Made by a program: the position numbers and the translations under genes
The notes under the pieces: generated by a model
Database searches by the model: none
Seen by the model: only the letters and a program-made list of their open reading frames with translations
What the model was told of the DNA's origin: nothing
Assembly (NCBI GenBank): GCA_900756715.1
Contig: CAAELC010000009.1
Span: 1 to 17,456 of the forward strand
Origin: an uncultured Oscillospiraceae bacterium
GTDB lineage: Bacteria > Bacillota > Clostridia > Oscillospirales > Oscillospiraceae
Reading direction: 5' to 3'
Length of the DNA stretch: 17,456 nt
In this document: piece by piece, positions 1 to 7,311 of the stretch
How the letters are laid out: every line of letters starts with the position of its first letter
How positions within the stretch are numbered: the first letter of the stretch is position 1

Positions 1-36
1 CTTGTCTATTGATTGGATTTGCAGGGCGCGGAACAA

Positions 37-1926
37 TTACTGCCAGAGGCTGCACACCAGATCGGTGTAGCCGGAGGGGTCTGCAATGGGCAGGCCCGCG
101 ATAAGCAGCGCCTGATTGTACAGCACCTGTACATATTTCTTTGCCTGCTCCGGGTCGGTCAGGCGGACACTTTCCAGCTTGAGGAACGCGGGATGGGTTA
201 CATTCAGCTCCAGAATGCGCTTGGCCTTCATGCTCAGCTCAGGCTGCACGGCCTGGAAGTACTTTTCCATCTCGAAGGTCAGACCATCGCCGCTGGTCAG
301 GCACACAGGGTGTGTTTTCAGCTTGTCAGAGGCGCGCACCTCATCCACGCAGTCGCCCAGCGTCTCCTTGATGAAGGCGAAGCACTCCTTATCAGAGTCG
401 GTGACCTCCTTCTTCTCCTGTCCATCCAGCTCCAGATCGCCGTCCACAGCGGAGCGGAAGGGCTTTTCCTGATAGGTATGCAGCATATCGGCCAGGAACT
501 GATCTGCCCGGTCGGTGAAGTAGAGAATCTCCATGTTGTGCTCTTTCAGAAGCTCGGTCTGGGGCAGGTGGTCGATAGACTCCACCGTTTCGCCGGAGGC
601 GTAGTAAATGAACTTCTGCTCCTGCGGCATCCGGGACACATACTCGGCCAGCGTGACCAGCTTCTTCTCCGTGGAGGAGTAGAACAGCAGAAGATCCTGC
701 AGCTGCTCCTTCTTTGCGCCGTAGTTGTTCAGGGCGCTGTATTTCAGCTGGCGGCCAAAGTTCTGATAGAATTTTTCATAGCCCTCCCGGTCATCCCGCA
801 GCATCTTCTCCAACTCGGACCGGATTTTCTTTTCCAGATTGGCGGAGATGATTTTCAGCTGCCGGTCATGCTGCAGCAGCTCGCGGGAGATGTTCAGGCT
901 GAGATCGGGGGAATCCACCACGCCGCGGACGAAGTTGAAGCAGTCGGGCAGCAGCTCCTCGCAATGGTCCATAATCATCACCCCGGCGGAATACAGCTGC
1001 AGGCCGGGCTTGAAATCCTCGGTATAATACAGGTTCGGCGTGCGGGAGGGGATGAACAGCAGCGCCTTGTAGGTGACGGCGCCCTCGGCAGACACGGTAA
1101 TCACGCTCTGGGGCGGCGCCATTTCATAAAAGCGTTCCTGATAGAACTTATCGTACTCCTCTTTTGTCACCTCGCTGCGCTTGCGCTGCCACAGGGGGAC
1201 CATGCTGTTCAGCGTTTCCAGCTCGTACACCTGCTCGTATTCGGGCTTATCCTCCGGAGAGTCGGCCTTCTTCCGGGAGTGGGGGACCTCCATGCGGATG
1301 GGGAAGCGAATGTAATCGGAATACTTTTTCACCAGCTCCTGCAGCTTATACTCCTGCAGGTACTGGCTGTATTCGCCCTTTTCCTCCTCGGGGTCGGCCT
1401 TGATGTGCATGATGACATCGGTGCCGGGGGCGTCCTTCTCCGCCTCTGTGATGGTGTAGCCGTCAGCCCCGTCAGACTCCCAGCGCCATGCCTGCTCCTC
1501 GCCGTATTTTCTGGTGATGACGGTGATGTGGTCTGCCACCATGAACGCGGAATAAAAGCCCACGCCGAACTGGCCGATGATGTCGGTATCGTCCTTGGCC
1601 TCCTCGCCCTGCTCCTGCCGGAAGCGGTAGCTGCCGCTGGAGGCAATTACGCCCAGATTGTTTTCCAGCTCCTCGCTGCTCATGCCGATGCCGTTGTCGC
1701 TGACGGTGAGGGTCCCGGCCTCTTTGTCAATTTGCAGGCGGATGGCAAAGTCGCTGCGGTTCATGCCAACCTTGTCATCGGTCAGGGACAGGTAGCACAG
1801 CTTGTCAATGGCGTCTGAGGCGTTGGAGATAATCTCGCGCAGGAAAATTTCCTTATGGGTATAGATGGAGTTAATCATCAGATCCAGCAGACGCTTGGAT
1901 TCGGCCTTGAATTGCTTTTTTCTCAT
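37..1926 (-). CDS. htpG: Molecular chaperone HtpG (Hsp90 family)
   Basis: This is the 629-residue bacterial Hsp90, a cytosolic ATP-dependent homodimeric chaperone, at the usual full length. The N-terminal GHKL ATPase domain is clear: the helix with NASDAIDKL near residue 35, DNGIGM near 77, and the lid region GQFGVGFYSAFMVADHI near 120. The middle domain carries the NISRELLQ catalytic-loop motif near residue 345, and a C-terminal dimerisation domain follows. It starts at an ATG preceded by an AAGGAGGAATT ribosome binding site (complement of 1931-1941). The gene is monocistronic in this view and divergent from the beta-helix gene at 2221. A minus-strand promoter and a 5' leader hairpin lie upstream. 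No CIRCE or other recognised heat-shock operator was found. No transcription terminator can be seen in the 36 bases left downstream. Confidence 0.97.
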   Translation of the reverse strand: MRKKQFKAESKRLLDLMINSIYTHKEIFLREIISNASDAIDKLCYLSLTDDKVGMNRSDFAIRLQIDKEAGTLTVSDNGIGMSSEELENNLGVIASSGSYRFRQEQGEEAKDDTDIIGQFGVGFYSAFMVADHITVITRKYGEEQAWRWESDGADGYTITEAEKDAPGTDVIMHIKADPEEEKGEYSQYLQEYKLQELVKKYSDYIRFPIRMEVPHSRKKADSPEDKPEYEQVYELETLNSMVPLWQRKRSEVTKEEYDKFYQERFYEMAPPQSVITVSAEGAVTYKALLFIPSRTPNLYYTEDFKPGLQLYSAGVMIMDHCEELLPDCFNFVRGVVDSPDLSLNISRELLQHDRQLKIISANLEKKIRSELEKMLRDDREGYEKFYQNFGRQLKYSALNNYGAKKEQLQDLLLFYSSTEKKLVTLAEYVSRMPQEQKFIYYASGETVESIDHLPQTELLKEHNMEILYFTDRADQFLADMLHTYQEKPFRSAVDGDLELDGQEKKEVTDSDKECFAFIKETLGDCVDEVRASDKLKTHPVCLTSGDGLTFEMEKYFQAVQPELSMKAKRILELNVTHPAFLKLESVRLTDPEQAKKYVQVLYNQALLIAGLPIADPSGYTDLVCSLWQ

Positions 1927-1946
1927 CGAAAATTCCTCCTTGAAAG

Positions 1947-1982
1947 AGTCAGAGGGAACTGCCTGCGCAAATCCCTCTGACT
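1947..1982 (-). other. Leader hairpin of htpG mRNA
   Basis: AGTCAGAGGGA (1947-1957) and TCCCTCTGACT (1972-1982) form a perfect 11-bp inverted repeat with a 14-base loop. It sits at the extreme 5' end of the predicted htpG transcript and ends just before the ribosome binding site. It could stabilise the mRNA or modulate translation. On the plus strand it is followed by TTTT, so it might also stop antisense transcription. Confidence 0.6.
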
Positions 1983-1994
1983 TTTATTGACCTT

Positions 1995-2023
1995 ATTTTA
2001 CTCTTTTTCCTGCCCGCTGTAAA
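1995..2023 (-). promoter_or_regulatory. Predicted sigma-A promoter of htpG
   Basis: Read on the minus strand, TTTACA (complement of 2018-2023), a 17-base spacer and TAAAAT (complement of 1995-2000) form a good vegetative promoter. Transcription would begin near 1988, giving a leader of about 60 bases made almost entirely of the hairpin at 1947-1982. Confidence 0.6.
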
Positions 2024-2039
2024 GAGAAAAAACGAATTA

Positions 2040-2101
2040 TGTAAACATGCAAGTGTAAACAATTTTTGAACGCTGCCCGGGAGGCGGGGTTTATGTTTAC
2101 A
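2040..2101. repeat. Three TGTAAACA / TGTTTACA octamers in the divergent promoter region
   Basis: TGTAAACA occurs at 2040-2047 and 2054-2061, and its exact reverse complement TGTTTACA at 2094-2101. The third copy overlaps the -35 box of the gene at 2221. The arrangement suggests an operator for an unidentified regulator of the htpG/beta-helix divergent region, but the motif is AT-rich and could be chance. Confidence 0.4.
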
Positions 2102-2124
2102 AATAATTTGCACCGTGGTACAAT
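2096..2124 (+). promoter_or_regulatory. Predicted sigma-A promoter of the beta-helix gene
   Basis: TTTACA (2096-2101), a 17-base spacer and TACAAT (2119-2124), with an extended -10 TGG just before it. Transcription would start near 2131, about 90 bases before the ATG. Confidence 0.7.
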
Positions 2125-2220
2125 ACCACCGGACAGCAGGGCCCGGCAATTCCGATGACCGGGCGGCTACTGAAAGAAATGCGGGGCGCGGCCCCGTCCG
2201 GCAGATAAGGAGAGAATAAA

Positions 2221-2874
2221 ATGGTCACGACAAAAGAACTATTTGACCTGAGTCACAGCATTGCGGGGGAGTATCTTTCCCGGTATGAGTATCCATGGCA
2301 GGCGCTGAAGGGAATCAAGGACCTGATTCTGACGCTGGGCCCCACGCTGGAGGGGTATGAGGAGGTCAGCGAGCATGTGTGGGTGCATCCCACGGCGAAG
2401 GTGGCCCCCACGGCCTATCTGGGGGCGCCATGCATCATCGGGCCGGAGACAGAGGTGCGGCACTGCGCCTTCATCCGCGGCAGTGCGCTGGTGGGCGCGG
2501 GCTGCGTGGTGGGCAACTCCGTAGAGCTGAAAAATGTGATTCTGTTTGACGGCGTACAGACGCCGCACTATAACTATGTGGGGGACTCGATTCTGGGGTA
2601 TAAGTCCCACATGGGAGCGGGGTCTATCACCTCCAATGTGAAAAGCGACAAGAAAAATGTGGTGGTGAAAAACGGAACGGAGCAGATGGAAACCGGAATC
2701 CGCAAAATGGGCGCCATGCTGGGTGACTTTGTGGATGTGGGCTGCAACAGCGTGCTTAATCCCGGCACGGTGGTGGGCCGGCGGTGCATTATCTATCCCA
2801 CCTCCTGCGTCCGGGGTGTGGTGCCGGAGGATACAATTTTCAAGGCCCCCGGCAAGCTGGCGCATCGGGAATGA
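2221..2874 (+). CDS. Left-handed beta-helix (hexapeptide repeat) protein, GlmU C-terminal-like
   Basis: This 217-residue protein contains a run of hexapeptide repeats from about residue 50 to 210, such as VHPTAKVAPTAYLGAPCIIG, then KNVILFDGVQTPHYNYVGDSILG and VDVGCNSVLNPGTVVGRRC. These fold as a left-handed beta-helix. The pattern of the middle segment (HYNYVGDSILG, then GAGSITSNVK) resembles the acetyltransferase half of GlmU, which acetylates glucosamine-1-phosphate. There is no N-terminal nucleotidyltransferase domain, so common database names such as UDP-N-acetylglucosamine pyrophosphorylase are probably too specific. The role is most likely acyl transfer to a sugar or sugar nucleotide, but the substrate is unknown. 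The start is supported by AAGGAG at about 2207. The gene is followed by purA after 141 bases with no obvious terminator. Confidence 0.85.
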   Translation: MVTTKELFDLSHSIAGEYLSRYEYPWQALKGIKDLILTLGPTLEGYEEVSEHVWVHPTAKVAPTAYLGAPCIIGPETEVRHCAFIRGSALVGAGCVVGNSVELKNVILFDGVQTPHYNYVGDSILGYKSHMGAGSITSNVKSDKKNVVVKNGTEQMETGIRKMGAMLGDFVDVGCNSVLNPGTVVGRRCIIYPTSCVRGVVPEDTIFKAPGKLAHRE

Positions 2875-2895
2875 TGCCATTAGGAATGCTTATAC

Positions 2896-2918
2896 GAAAT
2901 ATATTATTTTTGTATTTC
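2896..2918. repeat. AT-rich inverted repeat at the purA -35 region
   Basis: GAAATA (2896-2901) and TATTTC (2913-2918) form a 6-bp inverted repeat with an 11-base spacer. The right arm overlaps the predicted -35 box of purA. It is a possible operator, but it does not match the Bacillus PurBox consensus well. Confidence 0.3.
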
Positions 2919-2944
2919 ACTTATAAACGACGCTGAGGTATACT
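2916..2944 (+). promoter_or_regulatory. Predicted promoter of purA
   Basis: TTCACT (2916-2921), a 17-base spacer and TATACT (2939-2944). The start of transcription would fall near 2951, exactly where the leader hairpin begins. Confidence 0.55.
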
Positions 2945-2950
2945 ATACGA

Positions 2951-2967
2951 GTTGGCTTGCGGCCAAC
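2951..2967 (+). other. 5' leader hairpin of purA mRNA
   Basis: GTTGGC (2951-2956), loop TTGCG and GCCAAC (2962-2967) form a perfect 6-bp stem at the predicted 5' end of the purA transcript. No T-tract follows, so it is not a terminator; a 5'-stabilising stem is plausible. Confidence 0.45.
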
Positions 2968-3015
2968 GGAATGTAGGAATGTTAAAATTGTGAATTCAAC
3001 CGGGAGGAAGCAATC

Positions 3016-4290
3016 ATGGCAAATTGTGCAATCGTGGGAATCAACTGGGGCGACGAGGGCAAGGGCCGCATGGTGGACCTGCTGACCAGCGACTATGATG
3101 TGGTCGTCCGCTATCAGGGCGGCGGCAACGCCGGACACACCGTTGTCAATGAAAAGGGCAAGTTCGCCCTGCACCTGCTGCCCTCCGGTATTTTCCGCGA
3201 CGGCGTGGTGAATATTCTGGGCAACGGCGTGGCGCTGGACTGTGAAAACCTGTGGAAGGAAATGCAGGAGGTGACCGCGCAGGGCGTGGCCATCACCCCG
3301 GAGAATCTGAAGGTCAGCGACCGGGCGTCTCTGCTGCTGCCCTGGCACCGGGATCTTGACGGCCTGGAGGAGGCCCGTCTGGCCGACAGGAAGTACGGCT
3401 CCACCAAGCAGGGCATTGCCCCCTTCTATTCCGACAAGTATCAGAAGAAGACCATCATGGCAGGCGAGTTGCTGTATCCCGAGAAGCTGTGGCCCCGGCT
3501 GGAGAGCATTTTGGAGTGGAAGAACCTGACGCTGGAGCGGGTTTATGGCGCAAAGCCCTACACCATGGACGACCTGAAGGCGTGGGTGGCCGAATACGGC
3601 GAGAAGATCAAGCCCTATATCTGCGACACCGGCGCATTTTTGCGCAAGGCCAATAAGGAGGGCAAGAAAATCCTGTTTGAGGCGCAGCTGGGTTCCCTGC
3701 GGGATCTGGACTACGGTATTTATCCCATGACCACCTCCTCTAACCCCATCGTGGCCTATGCGCCGGTTGGCTCCGGCTATCCGGAGGCCAAGATCGAGAA
3801 GGTAGTGGGCGTGGTGAAGGCCTATTCCTCCTGCGTGGGCGAAGGCCCCTTCACCTGCGAGTGGTTCGGTGAGGAGGCCCAGCAGCTGCGTGATGCCGGC
3901 GGCGAGTACGGCGCGAAGACGGGCCGTCCCCGCCGGGTGGGCCCCATTGATCTGGTAGCCACCCGCTACGGTATCCAGTGCCAGGGTGCAACGGACATTG
4001 CCCTGACCAAGCTGGATGTGCTGAGCTATCTGGACAAGATTCCGGTTTGTGCCCACTACGAGCTGAACGGCCAGCAGACGGACGATTTCCCCTTCCCCAC
4101 CATCCTGCCCGATGCCAAGCCCGTGATGGAGTATCTGCCCGGCTGGAAGTGCGATATTTCCGGCGTGCGCAAGTGGGAGGATCTGCCTGAGGCGGCAAGA
4201 AACTATGTGGAGTATGTGGAAAAGAACATCGGCTGCCACATCACCTATGTATCCGTCGGCCCCGAGCGTGAGAGCATTATCCTGCGCTGA
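3016..4290 (+). CDS. purA: Adenylosuccinate synthetase
   Basis: This 424-residue cytosolic enzyme condenses IMP with aspartate using GTP to give adenylosuccinate, the first of two steps from IMP to AMP. The N-terminal P-loop-like motif GINWGDEGKGR is present, with the catalytic base Asp13 and the conserved His41 in GGGNAGHTVV at the same numbers as in the E. coli enzyme. TGRPRRVGPIDLVATRYG in the C-terminal third is the conserved IMP- and Asp-loop region. Length is normal for the family. The start ATG follows GGGAGGAAG. A strong terminator follows at 4311, so purA and purB are separate transcripts despite being adjacent. Confidence 0.97.
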   Translation: MANCAIVGINWGDEGKGRMVDLLTSDYDVVVRYQGGGNAGHTVVNEKGKFALHLLPSGIFRDGVVNILGNGVALDCENLWKEMQEVTAQGVAITPENLKVSDRASLLLPWHRDLDGLEEARLADRKYGSTKQGIAPFYSDKYQKKTIMAGELLYPEKLWPRLESILEWKNLTLERVYGAKPYTMDDLKAWVAEYGEKIKPYICDTGAFLRKANKEGKKILFEAQLGSLRDLDYGIYPMTTSSNPIVAYAPVGSGYPEAKIEKVVGVVKAYSSCVGEGPFTCEWFGEEAQQLRDAGGEYGAKTGRPRRVGPIDLVATRYGIQCQGATDIALTKLDVLSYLDKIPVCAHYELNGQQTDDFPFPTILPDAKPVMEYLPGWKCDISGVRKWEDLPEAARNYVEYVEKNIGCHITYVSVGPERESIILR

Positions 4291-4310
4291 GCGGCGCTGA
4301 TTTCAGAGCC

Positions 4311-4343
4311 AATATCCCCCGGTTTGTCCGGGGGATATTTTTT
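4311..4343 (+). terminator. Rho-independent terminator after purA
   Basis: AATATCCCCCGG (4311-4322), loop TTTGT and CCGGGGGATATT (4328-4339) give a 12-bp stem followed by four more T residues. Confidence 0.92.
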
Positions 4344-4374
4344 GGGCGAAGCGGCGCAAAACGGGTATTTTCCG

Positions 4375-4403
4375 TGGACAAGCGGCCTGAGGGCCGCTAT
4401 AAT
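4375..4403 (+). promoter_or_regulatory. purB promoter with a palindrome filling the spacer
   Basis: TGGACA (4375-4380), a 17-base spacer and a perfect TATAAT (4398-4403). The spacer is occupied by AGCGGCC (4381-4387), TGAG, GGCCGCT (4392-4398), a perfect 7-bp inverted repeat that ends on the first base of the -10 box. This placement is typical of a repressor or activator operator. Confidence 0.75.
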
Positions 4404-4439
4404 AGAATCACTACCGCAATGGAAGGAGTATTTCCAACG

Positions 4440-5858
4440 ATGAGCAAAGACCGTTATGAATCCCCGCTGGCATCCCGCTATGCCTCGGAATATATGCTGC
4501 ATCTGTTCTCACCGGACATGCGTTTTCAGACCTGGCGCCGCCTGTGGGTGGAACTGGCCCGGGCTGAGCATCAGCTGGGCCTGCCCATCACCGCCGGACA
4601 GGTGCAGGAGCTGGAGGAGCATGTGGAGGACATCGACTATGAAACCGCCCAGCGCCGGGAGCGGGAGGTGCGCCACGATGTAATGGCCCATGTTTACACC
4701 TATGGCCTGGCGGCGCCGTCGGCTGCCGGAATCATTCATCTGGGCGCCACCAGCTGCTATGTGACAGACAACGCGGACATCATCCTGTACCGGGACGGAC
4801 TGCGGTATCTGCGCACCCAGCTGCAGGGGGTGCTGTGCAATCTGGCGGCCTTCGCCCGCCGGTATGAGGCGCTGCCTACGCTGGGCTATACCCACTATCA
4901 GCCGGCCCAGCCCACCACCGTGGGCAAACGGGCCACCCTATGGATGCAGGATTTCCTCACCGATTTGGAAGAACTGGACTTTCTGCTGGGCAGCATGAAA
5001 TTCCTGGGCTGCCGCGGCACCACCGGTACTGAGGCCAGCTTTATGGAGCTGTTTGAAGGGGATGGGGAGAAAATTGACGAGATGAACCGCCGCATTGCTG
5101 CTGCCTTTGGCTTTGACCGGTGCTATCCCGTCTGCGGCCAGACCTACCCCCGAAAGCTGGACAGCCGCATTCTGAACTGCCTCAGCTCCATCGCCCAGAG
5201 CGCCTACCGCATGGCCAACGATATCCGCCTGCTGCAGCATGACCGGCAGGTAGAGGAGCCCTTTGAAAAGAACCAGATCGGCTCGTCCGCCATGGCTTAC
5301 AAGCGCAATCCCATGCGCTGCGAGCGCATCTGCTCCCTGAGCCGCTATCTGATGGCTGATGCCATGAACGCGCCGATGACCGCCTCCGTCCAGTGGCTGG
5401 AACGGACGCTGGATGACTCGGCCAACCGCCGCATCTCTCTGCCGGAAGGATTTTTGTGCGCCGATGCAGTGCTGCGGCTGGTGCAGAATGTCACCGATGG
5501 ACTGCATGTGAATGAAAAAATTGTGGATCGGGCCATGCGTACCTATCTGCCCTTCCTGGCCACGGAAAATATTCTGATGGAGGCAGTGAAGCGGGGCGGC
5601 GACCGCCAGCAGCTGCACGAGCGCATCCGCCAGCACTCCATGGCGGCCACCGCACGGATGAAGGAGGGGGAGGACTGCGATCTGCTGGACCGCCTTGCCG
5701 GGGACGATGCCTTCGGCATGACCCGGCAGGAGCTGGACGCGGTGATGGAGCCGGGCCTGTACATTGGCCGCTGCCCGGAGCAGGTGGAGCAGTTCCTGAA
5801 CCGGTATCAGCCCATGTGGCAGGACGCCCACGGCGGCAGCGGCAGCATTACGCTGTGA
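4440..5858 (+). CDS. purB: Adenylosuccinate lyase
   Basis: The enzyme cleaves adenylosuccinate to AMP and fumarate, and SAICAR to AICAR, so it acts twice in purine synthesis. From the ATG at 4440 it has 472 residues, similar to the longer clostridial and eukaryote-like forms. Family hallmarks are HLGATSCYVTDNAD near residue 100, TLGYTHYQPAQPTTVGKR near 150 with the conserved histidine, and the fumarase/aspartase superfamily signature GSSAMAYKRNPMR near 285. This start is chosen because GGAAGGAG lies just upstream. The longer in-frame start at 4374 lies inside the promoter and would be upstream of the transcript start. It has its own promoter and is followed by a hairpin terminator at 5885. 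Confidence 0.96.
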   Translation: MSKDRYESPLASRYASEYMLHLFSPDMRFQTWRRLWVELARAEHQLGLPITAGQVQELEEHVEDIDYETAQRREREVRHDVMAHVYTYGLAAPSAAGIIHLGATSCYVTDNADIILYRDGLRYLRTQLQGVLCNLAAFARRYEALPTLGYTHYQPAQPTTVGKRATLWMQDFLTDLEELDFLLGSMKFLGCRGTTGTEASFMELFEGDGEKIDEMNRRIAAAFGFDRCYPVCGQTYPRKLDSRILNCLSSIAQSAYRMANDIRLLQHDRQVEEPFEKNQIGSSAMAYKRNPMRCERICSLSRYLMADAMNAPMTASVQWLERTLDDSANRRISLPEGFLCADAVLRLVQNVTDGLHVNEKIVDRAMRTYLPFLATENILMEAVKRGGDRQQLHERIRQHSMAATARMKEGEDCDLLDRLAGDDAFGMTRQELDAVMEPGLYIGRCPEQVEQFLNRYQPMWQDAHGGSGSITL

Positions 5859-5884
5859 CGGAGAATCACGCAGATTATGGGGAT

Positions 5885-5908
5885 AAAACCGGCCACAGGG
5901 TCGGTTTT
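5885..5908. terminator. Probable terminator after purB
   Basis: AAAACCGGCC (5885-5894), loop ACAG and GGTCGGTTTT (5899-5908) form a 10-bp stem with one G-U pair and A/T-tract ends, so it could act in both directions. Confidence 0.7.
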
Positions 5909-5912
5909 GTCC

Positions 5913-5941
5913 TTGAAAAGCGGACGACATTGCGTTAAAAT
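5913..5941 (+). promoter_or_regulatory. Predicted promoter of the alpha-hydroxy-acid oxidase gene
   Basis: TTGAAA (5913-5918), a 17-base spacer and TAAAAT (5936-5941), immediately after the purB terminator. Confidence 0.65.
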
Positions 5942-5977
5942 GAGTCTGCAAACGACCAGAGGAGGAGAAAATAGAAC

Positions 5978-6997
5978 ATGGAATACAATCAGATTCTGGA
6001 AAATGCCCGCACCTGCATGGGCCCTTACTGCCACGCATGTCCCGTGTGCAATGGCAAGACCTGCAAAAACACCGTGCCCGGACCGGGAGCCAAGGGCATT
6101 GGCACCGGGTTTATCCGCAACTATGAAAAGTGGCAGGAGATTTGCGTGCTGATGGACACCATCTGCGAAAACAAACCCGCAGACACCACATTTGATTTCT
6201 TCGGCAAGAAGATTGCCCTGCCGGTGCTGGCGGCCCCTGTGGGCGCCATGCAGCTGCATTATGGCGACAAGTATAACGATCTGGCTTATAACGATCTGCT
6301 GGTGGCAGCCTGCCGGGACGCCGGCATTCTGGCCTTTACCGGTGACGGCACCAATCCCGCCGTGGTAGAGGGCGCGGCCCACGCCATTGAGGCGGCGGGC
6401 GGCTTTGGCGTACCCACCATCAAGCCGTGGGATCGGGACACCCTGTTCGGAAAGCTGGATCTGGTGAAGGCGGCCAATCCCCCTGCCATTGCCATGGATA
6501 TTGACGCGGCGGGGCTGCCGTTCCTGCAGAACCTGACTCCCCCTGCCGGAAGCAAGACCGTGGCGGAGCTGCGGGAAATTGTGGAGTATGCACAGAGGCC
6601 CTTTATCCTGAAGGGAATCATGACCGTGCGCGGCGCGCAGAAGGCGATGGAGGCCGGGGCAGCGGCCATCGTGGTCAGCAACCACGGCGGACGGGTGCTG
6701 GACCAGTGCCCTGCCACGGCAGAGGTGCTGCCGGAAATCGCCCGGGCGGTGGACGGCCGGATGAAGATTTTCGTGGACGGCGGCATCCGCACCGGCATGG
6801 ATGTGTTCAAGGCGCTGGCGCTGGGCGCCGACGGTGTGCTCATCGGCCGTCCCTTTGTGACCATGGTATACGGCGGCGGCGCCGAAGGCGTGGCCGTGTA
6901 TGTGAAGAAGCTGGAGGCCGAGCTGAAGGACACCATGAAAATGTGTGGCGTACACAGCCTGGAGGAAATCAATTCCTCGCTGGTCTGGAAGCCCTGA
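5978..6997 (+). CDS. FMN-dependent alpha-hydroxy-acid oxidizing protein with cysteine-rich N-terminus
   Basis: This is a 339-residue TIM-barrel protein of the L-lactate dehydrogenase/glycolate oxidase (LldD) family. The active-site motif SNHGGRVLD near residue 231 contains the catalytic His and the following Arg. FILKGI near 208 supplies the conserved Lys, and VDGGIRTGMDVFKALALGAD near 267 plus GVLIGRP bind the FMN phosphate. The N-terminus is unlike classical LldD: Cys13, Cys18, Cys21, Cys24 and Cys29 are packed into 17 residues, a spacing that suggests a metal or Fe-S site. The tyrosine-rich N-terminal segment of classical enzymes is not recognisable, so the substrate is uncertain. It lies alone between a promoter and a strong terminator. 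The start is supported by AGAGGAGGAG at 5959. Confidence 0.88.
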   Translation: MEYNQILENARTCMGPYCHACPVCNGKTCKNTVPGPGAKGIGTGFIRNYEKWQEICVLMDTICENKPADTTFDFFGKKIALPVLAAPVGAMQLHYGDKYNDLAYNDLLVAACRDAGILAFTGDGTNPAVVEGAAHAIEAAGGFGVPTIKPWDRDTLFGKLDLVKAANPPAIAMDIDAAGLPFLQNLTPPAGSKTVAELREIVEYAQRPFILKGIMTVRGAQKAMEAGAAAIVVSNHGGRVLDQCPATAEVLPEIARAVDGRMKIFVDGGIRTGMDVFKALALGADGVLIGRPFVTMVYGGGAEGVAVYVKKLEAELKDTMKMCGVHSLEEINSSLVWKP

Positions 6998-7011
6998 GAG
7001 AGATAACGCGA

Positions 7012-7054
7012 AAAAATGGCCCGGGCTGTCTGTATGACGGCCCGGGCCATTTTT
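7012..7054. terminator. Strong bidirectional terminator
   Basis: AAAAATGGCCCGGGC (7012-7026) pairs with GCCCGGGCCATTTTT (7040-7054), and the stem continues inside with TGTC/GACG (one G-U pair) to a 5-base loop. The total is about 19 bp. It closes the housekeeping half and insulates the haem island. Confidence 0.92.
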
Positions 7055-7211
7055 GGGGGATTTGGGAGAGCAGTGGGGCCGAATTTGCATCAAATACAAA
7101 CACAAATTGTATTATTTCAGCATAAAATTACAAAATGTAGTCAAGTGGAAGACTCTGGGAGTTGGGGCACAGGCGGGATGCGCTCCGGAATATGCAAGTG
7201 ATCGGGGCATC

Positions 7212-7241
7212 TTGACAAATTCATTTCCGGAGTGCTATAGT
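7212..7241 (+). promoter_or_regulatory. Promoter of the HTH-NEAT regulator gene
   Basis: A perfect TTGACA (7212-7217), an 18-base spacer and TATAGT (7236-7241). The predicted transcript start near 7248 is about six bases before the DtxR-like box, so a protein bound there would block initiation or early elongation. Confidence 0.75.
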
Positions 7242-7253
7242 AGCATCCGGAAG

Positions 7254-7272
7254 TTAGCTTAGACTAATTTTC
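7254..7272. promoter_or_regulatory. DtxR/IdeR-like operator in front of the regulator
   Basis: The 19 bases starting TTAGCTTAGACTAATT match the DtxR/IdeR consensus TTAGGTTAGSCTAACCTAA at 13 positions, counted by eye. The first 16 bases share 13 with the element at 8351-8366 in front of the haem operon. It lies just downstream of the promoter, consistent with autoregulation by repression. Confidence 0.6.
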
Positions 7273-7311
7273 TGCTGAAACGGCTATTCTATCCAAGGAG
7301 ACGAAAGAACC

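Larger units (their letters stand above)
7055..7311. other. Intergenic region upstream of the HTH-NEAT regulator
   Basis: This 257-base region is relatively AT-rich from 7081 to 7140 and contains AATACAA (7093-7099) facing TTGTATT (7107-7113). TCCGGA occurs three times (7184, 7226, 7246), with CTCCGGAA (7183-7190) and TTCCGGAG (7225-7232) as a perfect 8-bp inverted pair. The promoter and the DtxR-like box are listed separately. No gene was seen in it. Confidence 0.6.

Noticed and set aside
13..1818. A 601-codon open frame on the plus strand opposite htpG
   Set aside because: It is exactly antisense to the clear htpG gene, has a low-complexity L/H/Q/G-rich composition typical of a shadow frame, and has no ribosome binding site.
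1927..2220. CIRCE heat-shock operator near htpG
   Set aside because: No TTAGCACTC-N9-GAGTGCTAA type sequence is present. The only strong inverted repeat is the AGTCAGAGGGA hairpin.
2875..3015. PurR PurBox pair upstream of purA
   Set aside because: The region has an AT-rich inverted repeat with CGAAAT, but not two CGAA-containing boxes with the expected spacing and sequence.
4374..4439. Longer in-frame start of purB
   Set aside because: It lies in the promoter, upstream of the expected transcript start, while GGAAGGAG marks the ATG at 4440.
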